Positions 25,745-35,856 of a DNA stretch of 64,000 bases are shown piece after piece. The notes beneath the pieces are model-generated. The model was not told where the DNA came from. It worked only from the letters and a program-made list of their open reading frames with translations, and searched no databases. Position numbers and translations under genes: made by a program. The stretch comes from Sulfurimonas autotrophica DSM 16294 (GTDB taxonomy: Bacteria; Campylobacterota; Campylobacteria; Campylobacterales; Sulfurimonadaceae), in NCBI RefSeq assembly GCF_000147355.1, contig NC_014506.1, forward strand, positions 1,054,001 to 1,118,000, given 5' to 3'. Every line of letters begins with the position of its first letter. Position 1 is the stretch's first letter.

Positions 25745-27442
25745 ATGCAAATTAGTGGCGCACAAATGGTCATTGAAGCTTTAATTGCGGAAGGTGTAGA
25801 CACAGTTTTTGGCTACCCCGGCGGAGCAATTATGAATGTCTATGATGAAATTTACAAACAAGATAGTTTTCAACATATTTTAACTCGCCATGAGCAGGCA
25901 GCGGTTCATGCTGCAGAGGGGTATTCTAAAGCCAGCGGAAAAGTCGGTGTATCAATGATAACAAGCGGCCCGGGATTTACCAATGCCGTAACAGGTTTAG
26001 CTGATGCTTACATGGATTCGATTCCTTTGGTTGTAATATCAGGACAGGTTCCTATGAGCCTTATCGGCACAGATGCATTTCAAGAAATTGATGCCGTTGG
26101 AATCAGCCGTTCTTGTACGAAGCATAATTATCTTGTAACAGATGCAAAAGATTTACCGCGTATTCTTAAAGAAGCTTTCTATATCGCAAGAACCGGTCGT
26201 CCTGGTCCTGTACATGTAGATATTCCAAAAGATGTTACTGCACAGATTGCAGAGTTTGATTATAATGTGGAGCTTGATTTAGAGACATATAAACCGCATG
26301 TAAAAGGGAATCCTCGTCAAATTAAAAAAGCAATGGAAGCCATAGCCAATGCGAAGCGTCCTGTGTTTTATCTTGGCGGCGGTATTATTAACTCAAATGC
26401 AGCATATGAAGTAAGGGATTTGGTGCATACTACAGGTATTCCTGCTGTTGAAACGTTCATGGCTCGAGGTACACTCTCTTATGATGACGACTTGCTCATA
26501 GGTATGCTTGGCATGCACGGTTCGTATGCGGCAAATATGGCGATGAGTGAAACAGACTTGGTTATTGCTCTTGGTGCCAGATTTGATGACCGCGTAACGG
26601 GAAAATTAAGCGAGTTTGCTAAAAATGCGGCAGTTATACATGTAGATATAGACCCGGCAAGTATTTCAAAGCTAGTTCATGCTAATTATCCTATTGTCGG
26701 TGATATAAAAAATGTTGTGAATGAGATGCTCAAGCTCAGCTCTATGGTAGACAGTAACAATTATGAGCCATGGAGAGAAACAATAGAAAACTTTGCACAG
26801 CTGCATCCACTTACATTTCATGAAGACAGTGAAAACATCAAGCCTCAGTGGGTTGTAAAAAGAGTAGGTGAATTGCTTGGCGATGATGCAAATATCTCTA
26901 CAGATGTTGGACAGCACCAAATGTGGACTGCACAATTTTATCCGTTTACGAGACCCCGTCAGTTTATAAGCTCCGGCGGACTTGGAACAATGGGGTTCGG
27001 CTTTCCGGCGGCTATTGGTGTAAAAGCTGCAGTACCTGAAAAAACGAGTATCAACTTTACAGGTGACGGTTCTATATTAATGAACTGCCAAGAATTAATG
27101 ACAGCGGTTGAGAAAAAACTACCGGTTATCAATATTATCTTAAATAATAACTTTCTTGGGATGGTTCGTCAATGGCAGACACTTTTTTATGACAAACGCC
27201 ATAGTGAGACTGATCTTTCCGTACAGCCTGATTTTGTAAAACTCGCTGAGGCTTTCGGCGGAATAGGGTACAGAGTTTCTACAAAAAAAGAATTTGATGC
27301 AGCCTTAAAAGAGGCAGTTGAGAGAAATATTGTTGCATTTATTGATGTAAAAGTTGAAAGATTTGAAAACGTTATGCCAATGGTTCCGTCAGGCGGAAGC
27401 TTGTTCAATATGATGTTGTTAGAGAAAAAGGAGAGTAAATAA
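25745..27442 (+). CDS. ilvB: Acetolactate synthase large subunit
   Basis: The thiamine-diphosphate and FAD enzyme that condenses two pyruvates, or pyruvate and 2-oxobutyrate, in valine, leucine and isoleucine synthesis. The catalytic Glu is in TRHEQAAVHAAEGY, the ThDP/Mg site is GDGSILMNCQELMTA, and the FAD-site region (GARFDDRVTGK) is intact. Length (565) is normal. It overlaps the regulatory subunit gene by one base (TAATG at 27440-27444), so the two are translated together. A promoter with TATAAT precedes it. Confidence 0.95.
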   Translation: MQISGAQMVIEALIAEGVDTVFGYPGGAIMNVYDEIYKQDSFQHILTRHEQAAVHAAEGYSKASGKVGVSMITSGPGFTNAVTGLADAYMDSIPLVVISGQVPMSLIGTDAFQEIDAVGISRSCTKHNYLVTDAKDLPRILKEAFYIARTGRPGPVHVDIPKDVTAQIAEFDYNVELDLETYKPHVKGNPRQIKKAMEAIANAKRPVFYLGGGIINSNAAYEVRDLVHTTGIPAVETFMARGTLSYDDDLLIGMLGMHGSYAANMAMSETDLVIALGARFDDRVTGKLSEFAKNAAVIHVDIDPASISKLVHANYPIVGDIKNVVNEMLKLSSMVDSNNYEPWRETIENFAQLHPLTFHEDSENIKPQWVVKRVGELLGDDANISTDVGQHQMWTAQFYPFTRPRQFISSGGLGTMGFGFPAAIGVKAAVPEKTSINFTGDGSILMNCQELMTAVEKKLPVINIILNNNFLGMVRQWQTLFYDKRHSETDLSVQPDFVKLAEAFGGIGYRVSTKKEFDAALKEAVERNIVAFIDVKVERFENVMPMVPSGGSLFNMMLLEKKESK

Positions 27443-27918
27443 TGAATGACAATAATGAAAGAAGAGTAGTTTCAGTTATCGTTGTAAATGAAGCGAGTGT
27501 TTTATCTCGCATTACCGACCTTTTCTCCGGACGTGGTTATAACATAACATCTTTAACTGTTGCTCCGATTCCGGAGAGTAAGTATTCTCGTCTGACAATT
27601 GTAACATCAGGTTCTGTGCGCGTGATTGAGCAGATTACAAAACAGCTTCACAAGCTTATTCCTGTTCTAAGGGTATATGAGCATGCTGATTTAGTTGAAA
27701 AAGAAATGGCTCTTGTGAAATTTCCAATCACAGAAAACATCAGTGATATCAGTGCAATATGTAATGCATATAATGGAAAAATAGTAAATGTCGGTAATGA
27801 TGTGATTATAACAATGGTTGCCGATGAGCCAAAAAGAGTAGATCATTATCTTGAAGCCATTAGAAAGTATAATCCAAAAGAGATAGTAAGAAGCGGCGCT
27901 GTCGCATTAGAGAGATAA
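27442..27918 (+). CDS. ilvN: Acetolactate synthase small (regulatory) subunit
   Basis: An ACT-domain subunit (158 residues) that stimulates the large subunit and carries valine feedback inhibition. The N-terminal ACT motif is VNEASVLSRITDLFSGRGYNI, shown here in part, and the C-terminal IlvN domain contains AICNAYNGKIVNVG and EIVRSGAVAL. The gene starts within the stop of ilvB, and lpxD follows after four bases. Confidence 0.95.
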   Translation: MNDNNERRVVSVIVVNEASVLSRITDLFSGRGYNITSLTVAPIPESKYSRLTIVTSGSVRVIEQITKQLHKLIPVLRVYEHADLVEKEMALVKFPITENISDISAICNAYNGKIVNVGNDVIITMVADEPKRVDHYLEAIRKYNPKEIVRSGAVALER

Positions 27919-27922
27919 AAAT

Positions 27923-28873
27923 ATGAAGCTGAGTAAAATAGCTTCAATTTTAGAATGTAATTTTGAAGGTAGTGATACTGAAATTATTGGTATTAATACT
28001 CTCAAGGATGCAAAAGAGGATGAAGTCTCTTTTGTCTCCAACTCTAAGTATGTCAAAGACCTTGAACATACAAAAGCAGCAGCAGTTATAATTTCTGAGA
28101 ATCTTGCATCTCAACTTCCTGCAGACTGTATACCATTGGTTACAAAAAATCCTTACTGGTCTATGGCAATTCTTTCAAAATATTTCGCACCGCCGATAGA
28201 AGATGATACCCCTTCTCAGCCAAAAATCGGTAAAAATTCAAAAGTTTCTCCCAAAGCTGAAATAGCAAACAGTGCTGTCATTGGTGAGAACTGTACAATT
28301 TTGGCGCATGTTTACATAGGTGCCCAAGCTGTTATCGGTGATAATACCGTTATTTACCCAAGCGTTACCGTTTATAGAGATTGTGAAATTGGCAATAACT
28401 GTATGATACATGCAAATACAGTAATCGGCTCAGACGGGTTTGGGTTTGCTACAAATGAGAAAGGCGAACATAAAAAGATTTACCAAAACGGGAATGTTGT
28501 TATAGAAGATGATGTCGAAATAGGAAGCAATACAAGTATTGACAGGGCAGTATTCGGCTCTACTGTCATTAAAAAAGGTGTTCGTATAGATAATCTTGTA
28601 CAGATAGGACACAACTGTGAAATAGGCGAATACAGCGTTCTAGTTTCACAGGTTGGACTTGCAGGTTCTTCTAAACTTGGCAGAAATGTTGTTATGGGCG
28701 GTCAATCAGCGACAGCAGGACATCTTGAGATTGCACCATTTTCAACTTTTGCAGCTAGAAGTGGAATTACAAGCTCCATAAAAGAGCCTGGTAAAACATA
28801 CGCCGGTTTTCCTCTTATGGGACATAGACAATGGCTTAAACTTCAGGCAAAACTTGCTAGACTTATTAAGTAA
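27923..28873 (+). CDS. lpxD: UDP-3-O-acylglucosamine N-acyltransferase
   Basis: Third step of lipid A synthesis: adds a hydroxyacyl chain from acyl-ACP to the 2-amino group. It has the small N-terminal uridine-binding domain followed by a left-handed beta-helix of hexapeptide repeats (IGENCTILAHVYIGAQAVIG and onward). The catalytic His lies in VQIGHNCEIG, and GHLEIAPFSTFAARSG and the C-terminal helix (HRQWLKLQAKLARLIK) match the trimeric enzyme. Length of 316 is slightly short but usual for Campylobacterota. It is co-transcribed with ilvBN. Confidence 0.94.
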   Translation: MKLSKIASILECNFEGSDTEIIGINTLKDAKEDEVSFVSNSKYVKDLEHTKAAAVIISENLASQLPADCIPLVTKNPYWSMAILSKYFAPPIEDDTPSQPKIGKNSKVSPKAEIANSAVIGENCTILAHVYIGAQAVIGDNTVIYPSVTVYRDCEIGNNCMIHANTVIGSDGFGFATNEKGEHKKIYQNGNVVIEDDVEIGSNTSIDRAVFGSTVIKKGVRIDNLVQIGHNCEIGEYSVLVSQVGLAGSSKLGRNVVMGGQSATAGHLEIAPFSTFAARSGITSSIKEPGKTYAGFPLMGHRQWLKLQAKLARLIK

Positions 28874-28891
28874 AAACAATAAGGAGTCAAG

Positions 28892-29095
28892 ATGTCAAAA
28901 ATAATTGCATTAAGCGGAACGAAAAACGGTGTTATATCTATAAGAAAAATCAATGAACCTTATGGTCCGGGAAGCGGTACTGTTGCCAGTGTTGGAATTT
29001 CACTCTCAGGTGAATCAGAAAATCCTGAATGGAAAGTCCATATTCCATTGGATAATTTAGATGAAGTTATTAAGGCTTTATCAGAACTAAAGTAG
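28892..29095 (+). CDS. Small conserved hypothetical protein
   Basis: A 67-residue protein with a good AAGGAG ribosome binding site before ATG 28892. It has no signal peptide or membrane segment. The sequence reads as one small beta-rich domain (IIALSGTKNGVISIRKI, then WKVHIPLDNLDEVIKALSEL). I do not recognise it. It follows lpxD by 18 bases and is probably the last gene of that unit; the aspartate aminotransferase gene faces it from the other strand. Confidence 0.65.
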   Translation: MSKIIALSGTKNGVISIRKINEPYGPGSGTVASVGISLSGESENPEWKVHIPLDNLDEVIKALSELK

Positions 29096-29103
29096 GGTAA
29101 AAC

Positions 29104-30276
29104 CTACTTTGCTTTGAGTTCGCCAACGAACGCATCAATTCTTTTTATACCTTCTCTTATGCTGGCAATGCCGGTAGCAAAACTAAATCTGAAATAGCCT
29201 TCACTCCCAAAACCTACACCGGGAACAACGGCAACACCTTTAGTTGCCAAAAGTTCTTTTGCAAATGTAAGTGAGTCGTTACTGACTTCTTGAATGTTTA
29301 CAAAGAGATAAAAAGCACCATCAGGTTTTAAAACACTCAAACCGTCTACTTCGTTAAAAAGTTTGACTGCTTCATCGCGGCGTTTTACAAACTCTTTTCT
29401 CATCATTTCAATATCTTCATCTGCACTGCCGTCAAGCCCTGCAATAGCAGCATATTGTGTCATTGTATTTATATTGGAAGTACTTTGAGACTGCAGTTTT
29501 TTTGCTGCTTTTATAATCTCAGTATGATATGCAGCCATATACCCGAATCTCCAGCCCGTCATTGCTACAGATTTACTTAAACCGTTGATTGTAATAGTTC
29601 GTTTAAACATATCTTCACTTACGGCTGCAGCAGAAGTAAAATTACCTTCATAAATAAGCTTCTCATACATTTCATCACTTGCGACTAAAACATCTGTTCC
29701 CTTAAGGACTTCGCCTAAAGCAGTAAGCTCTTCTTTTGAATAAACTGCACCGGTTGGATTAGACGGTGTTGTTAATATCAGCATTTTTGTTTTTTCTGTC
29801 AAAGCATTTTTTAACTGCTCAGGTGTGATTTTAAATGCGGTAGCATCACTTGTTGGAAGTTCAACAACTGTTCCGTCGAAGTACTTTACAAGTTCAGGGT
29901 AGGTTACCCAGTAAGGTGCAGGAATAATCACTTCGTCACCTTTTTCAATTGTTGTAGAAAAGAGATTAAACAAAGAATGTTTTGCTCCATTGCTTACAAT
30001 AATTTGATTTGGCTGATATGTAAGATCGTTATCTCTTTGTAATTTATGAGCGATTGCTTCTCTCAGAACCGGAATCCCATCAACTGCAGTATATTTTGTA
30101 AATCCATTGTTTATTGCATCTATAGCAGCATCTTTAATTACACGCGGTGTATCAAAATCCGGTTCACCGGCTGAAAAACTGAGAATATCTTTCCCTTCAG
30201 CTTTTAATTCTTGTGCAAGAGCAGTGATTGCCATTGTTATAGATTCTGATAGTTTGTCTATGCGTTTTGCTAGCAT
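29104..30276 (-). CDS. aspC: Aspartate/aromatic aminotransferase (class I PLP)
   Basis: A PLP-dependent transaminase of the aspartate aminotransferase I-gamma type, converting oxaloacetate to aspartate. The PLP lysine is in TINGLSKSVAMTGWRFGY, the substrate-binding Arg in FRFSFATG, and TPSNPTGAVYSKEEL is the family signature. At 390 residues it has the usual length. The ATG at 30276 begins the protein with a normal family start (MLAKRIDKLSESITMAITA). It sits 76 bases beyond cysE on the same strand and may have its own promoter. Confidence 0.92.
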   Translation of the reverse strand: MLAKRIDKLSESITMAITALAQELKAEGKDILSFSAGEPDFDTPRVIKDAAIDAINNGFTKYTAVDGIPVLREAIAHKLQRDNDLTYQPNQIIVSNGAKHSLFNLFSTTIEKGDEVIIPAPYWVTYPELVKYFDGTVVELPTSDATAFKITPEQLKNALTEKTKMLILTTPSNPTGAVYSKEELTALGEVLKGTDVLVASDEMYEKLIYEGNFTSAAAVSEDMFKRTITINGLSKSVAMTGWRFGYMAAYHTEIIKAAKKLQSQSTSNINTMTQYAAIAGLDGSADEDIEMMRKEFVKRRDEAVKLFNEVDGLSVLKPDGAFYLFVNIQEVSNDSLTFAKELLATKGVAVVPGVGFGSEGYFRFSFATGIASIREGIKRIDAFVGELKAK

Positions 30277-30352
30277 TGAAACCCTTTAAATGATATATTT
30301 AAAGAATTATACTAAAAAATTTATGTATATTAGTTGAGAAAAGAGTAAAAAA

Positions 30353-31054
30353 TTAATTTTTCATTGATTTTATAAAAGATTCGTATATATGTTCAAGTTC
30401 CAGATCCTGATCTAAAAGATTTTTATTCTCTTTGACAAGAATATGCTCCAGTATAGCAACTCTTTTAAGCAGGTATTCAAACATTTCTTTGTTAATATCA
30501 GGCAGCATATTGTGCATAAAAGGGTCTTTACATCTTCCTTTTTCAATGATATGTGCGGGAATACCGACAGCGGTAGAACAGTCTGGAACCTCTTTTACAA
30601 CAACTGAGTTTGCACCAATTTTAGCATGTTCACCTATAACTATATTACCTAAAACTTTTGCGCCGGCACCTATAACTGCACCTTGTCGTACAGTCGGATG
30701 ACGTTTTCCGTGTGTTAAAGAGACACCGCCGAGGGTAACACCTTGGTATATCAGCACATCATCTTCAATGACAGCAGTTTCTCCGATGACGACACCAAAA
30801 CCATGGTCAATAAAAACGCGTTTACCAATAACCGCAGCAGGATGGATATCAATATTTGTGAGTACTTGGTTTAATCCCATAATAATTCTTGCTGTTCTTG
30901 TAAAATTTGATTTGTAAAGCTTATGTGCTATTCTGTACCATGCAACTGCCCAAACACCAGGATAATTAAATAAAAAATCAATTTTTGAGTTTAATGCAGG
31001 ATCATTTTTATATGCGTTTGAAAAATCTTCTTTTATTTCTGCAAATATTCCCAT
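30353..31054 (-). CDS. cysE: Serine O-acetyltransferase
   Basis: Makes O-acetylserine from serine and acetyl-CoA, the first step of cysteine synthesis. The left-handed beta-helix (hexapeptide repeats) is clear from about residue 60, with DIHPAAVIGKRVFIDHGFGVVIG, shown here as separate segments, and the catalytic His in TLGGVSLTHGKRHP. The N-terminal helical domain is short, as in Campylobacterota CysE. It follows speA by 8 bases on the minus strand and is probably part of the same transcript. Confidence 0.93.
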   Translation of the reverse strand: MGIFAEIKEDFSNAYKNDPALNSKIDFLFNYPGVWAVAWYRIAHKLYKSNFTRTARIIMGLNQVLTNIDIHPAAVIGKRVFIDHGFGVVIGETAVIEDDVLIYQGVTLGGVSLTHGKRHPTVRQGAVIGAGAKVLGNIVIGEHAKIGANSVVVKEVPDCSTAVGIPAHIIEKGRCKDPFMHNMLPDINKEMFEYLLKRVAILEHILVKENKNLLDQDLELEHIYESFIKSMKN

Positions 31055-31062
31055 GATAATCC

Positions 31063-32892
31063 TTAGTTTGTTGTTCTTAAGTAGCCATTTTGATGCAAAA
31101 ATCTTTCAAGCTGTGCAAGTGTATCATTTTTTTCTTTTTCTGTAATAAAGTCAGCATTTGCGAGTTTACTTTTAAGTTGATTTAATATTTCATTTTTATC
31201 ATATCCGATTGATTCAAGGATGTCTAAAATAGTTTTGGATTCGACTGCATTTGTTATACTGTATCCTGTATCCGTTATTGCAATAGTGTATTCATTTGGA
31301 TGCGTAAAGAGATTATGATCCATTCCTAAAGTTTCTTGATAGGCTCCGACATTAAAAAAGGCGAGAAAGTAATCCTCTTCATCTATATTTACATCATGCA
31401 AATAGAGAGGTTTTTCAGGATTAAAGCCTATCTCTCCATCGCTGTCACATGTGATATCCCACAAAGAAGCAGCACGCAGAGGTGTTGTATTTAAATGGTG
31501 AATAGGCATAACGGGAAAGTGCTGTCCAAGTCCCCAATAATCAGGCAGACTTTGAAATATTGAAGCATTTATCAAGTAGCGTTCCTGTAGTTTTATCTGC
31601 AGTTGTTCAAGTTCATTTGTAGGGTTGGCTGATTTTAAGTAAAGGGCTTTTTTTATAATATTATGAACTAAAATTTCTGCATTGGAACGGTCTTGAAGAT
31701 CAATATAGCCTAAATCAAAAAGTGTAAAAAGAGACTCCATATGATCAAGCGCATCATGCAGGTATTCAATACAATTAGCATTGTTTAACAGCCGATTGAG
31801 TTCTATAAGTTCTCCAATAAGGGGAGGATTTGTCTCTTTGAAATTTAAAAGTTTTTCTTGGTAATCCTGCGTAAAAAGCTCTAAAACAGGGGTAATGAGT
31901 ACAGCATGAGAAGCGACAATAAATCTTCCTGATTCGGTAAATATATCCGGATGTGCAACATTTTTTGCATTCATGATTTCACCGAGCAAAAAGACAACAG
32001 AACTTGAAAACTCATCTATAGAGTAGTTACGTGCATGTGATTGTTCATGCTGGTCATATTCGACTGCCAGTCCGCCGCCGATGTTTATGCTTGAGAGCGA
32101 CTCTGCACCCATTTTTTTAAGTTCGGCATAAATATTACCTGCTTCTCTGAGTGCTTTTTTAAGCGGTGCGATATCTGCCATCTGTGAACCTATATGGAAG
32201 TGAATCATTTTTAGTTGCTGAATTAAACCGGCATCTTTTAAGAGATTTACAGCTTCAATGATTTCAGTGGAAGTAAGTCCGAATTTTGCATCCATACCGC
32301 CGCTTTTTGCCCAGATGCCACTGCCTGCACTATGCAATCTGACGCGTATACCGATATTAGGAACTTTTAGACTGCATTGAGCAGCAACTTCAATAATCGT
32401 TTCAAGTTCATTTAGCCCTTCTATCGTAACGGTTATATTGTGACCGCTTTGCGCGGCTATAAATCCAAGAGTGAGCATCTCTTCATCTTTGAAACCATTG
32501 ACAGTGATGTTGGCACCATCGAGTGTTTTGCTCATTGCTAAGATAAGTTCAGCCTTGCTTCCAGCTTCTAGCCCATAATTGTATTTTGCACCTTGTGATG
32601 TAATTGCTTCAACGGCTGCAGGAAATTGATTGACTTTGAGAGGAAAAACAGCATTAAAACTTCCTTTATAATTATTCTCTTCAATGGCTTTTTCAAAATA
32701 ATTATAAAGTGTTTTAATCTGCCTTTTTATTAAATGCGGAAATCTCAAAATAAGCGGTCCCTTGAGATCATCTGCCCGTATCTTGCTGACTATTTCAAGC
32801 AAAGAGGGCATTGATTTGTAGTTGAGTTTTATTTCACCGTCTTCTATTATGAAATTTTTGTTTGACCAAATATTAAGACCGAAATTATTCAT
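31063..32892 (-). CDS. speA: Biosynthetic arginine decarboxylase
   Basis: A fold III PLP enzyme of 609 residues that turns arginine into agmatine for polyamine synthesis. The PLP lysine lies in VFPLKVNQFPAAVEA, the PLP phosphate region in INIGGGLAVEYD, and the second active-site segment in TCDSDGEIGF. The alanine-racemase-like barrel and the C-terminal sheet are both complete. Spacing to the upstream glutamate-synthase-like gene (8 bases) and downstream cysE (8 bases) implies cotranscription. Confidence 0.94.
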   Translation of the reverse strand: MNNFGLNIWSNKNFIIEDGEIKLNYKSMPSLLEIVSKIRADDLKGPLILRFPHLIKRQIKTLYNYFEKAIEENNYKGSFNAVFPLKVNQFPAAVEAITSQGAKYNYGLEAGSKAELILAMSKTLDGANITVNGFKDEEMLTLGFIAAQSGHNITVTIEGLNELETIIEVAAQCSLKVPNIGIRVRLHSAGSGIWAKSGGMDAKFGLTSTEIIEAVNLLKDAGLIQQLKMIHFHIGSQMADIAPLKKALREAGNIYAELKKMGAESLSSINIGGGLAVEYDQHEQSHARNYSIDEFSSSVVFLLGEIMNAKNVAHPDIFTESGRFIVASHAVLITPVLELFTQDYQEKLLNFKETNPPLIGELIELNRLLNNANCIEYLHDALDHMESLFTLFDLGYIDLQDRSNAEILVHNIIKKALYLKSANPTNELEQLQIKLQERYLINASIFQSLPDYWGLGQHFPVMPIHHLNTTPLRAASLWDITCDSDGEIGFNPEKPLYLHDVNIDEEDYFLAFFNVGAYQETLGMDHNLFTHPNEYTIAITDTGYSITNAVESKTILDILESIGYDKNEILNQLKSKLANADFITEKEKNDTLAQLERFLHQNGYLRTTN

Positions 32893-32900
32893 AAATTTTC

Positions 32901-34628
32901 CTATACTTTGAGTTTTTGATGAAAATACTCATCAATGTCAAAATATATTTCACCGCTTCTGTTTTTAAAAGTAAGCAATCTTTTATTTAAATCATTAATA
33001 CTTTTGACACCCATAACCGCCAGAATTGTTTTTATGCTTTTAATGAGGTTTTTATGATAGTTTCCTATCTCTATACCTTCTTTAACAACAAGATATGAAG
33101 CTCTTTTTTTTGGGTCTTGCGTAGCCATGCCGACTGGACACACATGTGTTCCGAAACCTGAACACATACGGGCGCGAATGCATCCGCCGCTCATCATGAA
33201 TCCGCGTGCAATTCCAACAGCATCTGCACCCATACACATTGTAATTATTACATCATCAGGTGTAAGTATTTTACCACTGGCTATTATTTTGATATTGTCT
33301 CTTAAATTATGTTTTTTAAGCATCATATCTAGAATATATAAAGCATTTGGTGTTGTGAGTCCGACTGACTCCATAAGTTCCAGCGGTGCCGTAGCACTGC
33401 CTCCCTCTCCGCTGTCAACTGTTATAAAATCAGGAATATTTCTGCCTTCTCTTTTTCTTTGTGCAATTATTGATGCCAGCTCGTTGACAGAATCAGCATC
33501 GGAAATAACTATTTTAAAACCAACCGGTTTTTGCGAAAGTTCTTGCAGTTGTTCAACAAAATCAAGCAGATGTTCCGTTGTGTCCGCATAAGGAAATCTG
33601 TTTGGAGAAAAAATATCTTTTTGTTCCTCGACGCCGCGATAGTATGCAATATCGGCAGTTACTTTTGCACCGGCAAGTTTCCCGCCGGTCTGTTTTGCAC
33701 CTTGGGCGATTTTTATCTCTGTCATGCGACAAAATTTCATTACCTTTTGATACTTTTGTGCATCAAATTTTCCATCTTTATCTCTGACGCCGTAAAGACC
33801 TGAACTCATTTGAAAAATGATGTTAGGAATGGTATCGGGAACAGTTTTTGGAAAACTCTCAAGAGGTGCATCCCAGTTTACTCTAAAGAGTGAATGTGAA
33901 GCTGTGTCGTAGATGTAGGTATTTTGCGTTTTTTTATTTAAAAGTACGGTTCTATACCATTTTATAGCAACGGCATGGTTAAAAAAGAAGGTGCCAATTT
34001 TAAAAGCTATTTCTGCTAAAGGTTTGCTTTGAACAACTTCCAGATAGGGTGCATTACTACAATCAGGTTTAAGTGTAAAAAGATGATTAGATGTCAAAGA
34101 ACCTTCGCCTGTATTTATTGTCAGGTTTGAATTCATACCGGCAAGACTAAAGGCGCGAATTGCCTCAGGACTGAGCGAACCGTCGCTCATGGCTGAACGG
34201 ATTATGGGTGTGGCTGACACAAATGGGTGCTTTGTATTTTTTCCAAATATAACAGATGTATCATTATCAACTTCATCATCATTTAAAACACTAGAGGCAT
34301 GTTTGATAACAAATCTGGAGCCTGAAAAAGGCTGTAAAACGGAAAAAGATTTATAATTGGGCTTATCTTTTGCCGCCTTGTAAACCCAGTCCACTTTGTC
34401 TTTAGACTCATAAAAAGTCTCATCTGCAAAGTATTGTCTTAAAGGTTCGCGAAGGGACTCAAAAAGGTAACGCATTCGTCCAATTACGGGGTAGTTTATT
34501 AAAAGTGCATGCTGTCTTTGTACAAATTTATCATATATATAAAGCATTAAAATACCAAGAAATGCAGCGAGCAAGAAAAACTCAATAAAATTTATAAAAA
34601 AATTCCACATTTCTTGAAGCAAACTCAT
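32901..34628 (-). CDS. FMN-binding glutamate-synthase-like protein
   Basis: A 575-residue protein comprising the FMN/Fe-S barrel of glutamate synthase without the glutaminase domain, preceded by a membrane-spanning N-terminus (about residues 10-30). Visible parts are SALSLAG-like early segments and FNSNLTINTGEGSL-type region, the FMN barrel motif DFITVDSGEGGSATAPLELM, and the cysteine cluster GGCIRARMCSGFGTHVCP. It may act as a glutamate synthase subunit or another ferredoxin-linked flavoenzyme. The anchor suggests a membrane location, unlike GltB. It directly follows hisS, with no gap. Confidence 0.8.
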   Translation of the reverse strand: MSLLQEMWNFFINFIEFFLLAAFLGILMLYIYDKFVQRQHALLINYPVIGRMRYLFESLREPLRQYFADETFYESKDKVDWVYKAAKDKPNYKSFSVLQPFSGSRFVIKHASSVLNDDEVDNDTSVIFGKNTKHPFVSATPIIRSAMSDGSLSPEAIRAFSLAGMNSNLTINTGEGSLTSNHLFTLKPDCSNAPYLEVVQSKPLAEIAFKIGTFFFNHAVAIKWYRTVLLNKKTQNTYIYDTASHSLFRVNWDAPLESFPKTVPDTIPNIIFQMSSGLYGVRDKDGKFDAQKYQKVMKFCRMTEIKIAQGAKQTGGKLAGAKVTADIAYYRGVEEQKDIFSPNRFPYADTTEHLLDFVEQLQELSQKPVGFKIVISDADSVNELASIIAQRKREGRNIPDFITVDSGEGGSATAPLELMESVGLTTPNALYILDMMLKKHNLRDNIKIIASGKILTPDDVIITMCMGADAVGIARGFMMSGGCIRARMCSGFGTHVCPVGMATQDPKKRASYLVVKEGIEIGNYHKNLIKSIKTILAVMGVKSINDLNKRLLTFKNRSGEIYFDIDEYFHQKLKV

Positions 34629-35843
34629 CTAAAAATCTTCTCTTTTAATAGTTAATTCTGTTTTGCTCTCCAAATTTTTTACCCAGATAGTTCCCTCATT
34701 CATCTCATTTGTACCTATGACACAGCAGTATTTTGCATTGACTTTGTCAGCACTTTTGAGATGGTTTTTCAGGTTTTTTGCTTTGTAGTCACACACAGCT
34801 TTATCTGCTGCTCTTTTTTTATGTGTTAAAGAGACAATAGTGTCAACAGCTTCTTCATCCATAGCACCGAGGTAATATCCTTCTCTTGATTCTTCAGGCA
34901 TTGCAATAAGCTCTAAAAGTCTTTCAATTCCCATAGCAAAACCGACAGCAGGAGTAGGGCGCCCGTCTAAAAACTCCACAAGTCTGTCATATCTCCCGCC
35001 GCCGGCAATAGCACTTTGACTCCCGATATTATCACTGACAAATTCAAAAGCGGTCTTTGAGTAGTAATCAAGTCCGCGCACAAGATTTGTATCTATTTCA
35101 TAACTGATGTCATTATCATCAAGTATTTTTTTCAGTTTGTCAAAATCACTTTCACAGCCTTCACACAGTGAATTTATAAGTTTTGGCGCATTTTCATATA
35201 AAAACTGGCATTTTTCATTTTTACAATCAAGCACGCGAATAGGATTTGTACTTTTTCTGCGTTTACAGTCTTCACATATTTGCTCTTCCACACTCTCTAT
35301 AAATGAAACGAGACTATCACGGTACTGAGGCATGCAGTTGTTATCACCCAAAGAGTTGAGCTGCAGTCGGTACCCTATGCCGAGTTTTTTAAGAATATCT
35401 GCAACCATCATAATCATAGCTGCATCTTCATATACGCTTGCAACACCGAAACTTTCAACACCGAACTGATGAAATTCTCTTAAACGTCCTTTTTGCGGTC
35501 TTTCATAACGAAACATTGGTCCATAATAAAAAAACCTGTGAATGCCGCCTGCCTTGTCCAGTTTTTTTTGAATAAAAGCCCGTACAACACCGGCAGTTCC
35601 TTCAGGACGCAGACAAACATCATTTTCACCTTTGTCTATAAACTGGTACATCTCTTTACCGACAATATCGCTGCTCTCGCCGACACTGCGTTTAAAAAGT
35701 GCCGTCTCTTCTAAAAGAGGTGTTTCAATATAATGAAAACCATATTTTTTAGCAACATCTGCTGCTACCTCTAAAAAATAAGTAAATCGTTTATACTCAT
35801 TTTCATCAAGTATATCGTTCATGCCTCTGAGTGATTTAATCAT
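34629..35843 (-). CDS. hisS: Histidyl-tRNA synthetase
   Basis: A class II synthetase of 404 residues that charges tRNA-His. Motif 2 is seen as the FRYERPQKGRLREFHQFGVE segment, the histidine-binding loop is LVRGLDYYSKTAFEF, and motif 3 is GFAMGIERL. The anticodon domain is at the C-terminus. The length is normal for the bacterial enzyme. It lies between tmk and the glutamate-synthase-like gene in the minus-strand run. Confidence 0.95.
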   Translation of the reverse strand: MIKSLRGMNDILDENEYKRFTYFLEVAADVAKKYGFHYIETPLLEETALFKRSVGESSDIVGKEMYQFIDKGENDVCLRPEGTAGVVRAFIQKKLDKAGGIHRFFYYGPMFRYERPQKGRLREFHQFGVESFGVASVYEDAAMIMMVADILKKLGIGYRLQLNSLGDNNCMPQYRDSLVSFIESVEEQICEDCKRRKSTNPIRVLDCKNEKCQFLYENAPKLINSLCEGCESDFDKLKKILDDNDISYEIDTNLVRGLDYYSKTAFEFVSDNIGSQSAIAGGGRYDRLVEFLDGRPTPAVGFAMGIERLLELIAMPEESREGYYLGAMDEEAVDTIVSLTHKKRAADKAVCDYKAKNLKNHLKSADKVNAKYCCVIGTNEMNEGTIWVKNLESKTELTIKREDF

Positions 35844-35856
35844 ATAATAGTCCTTT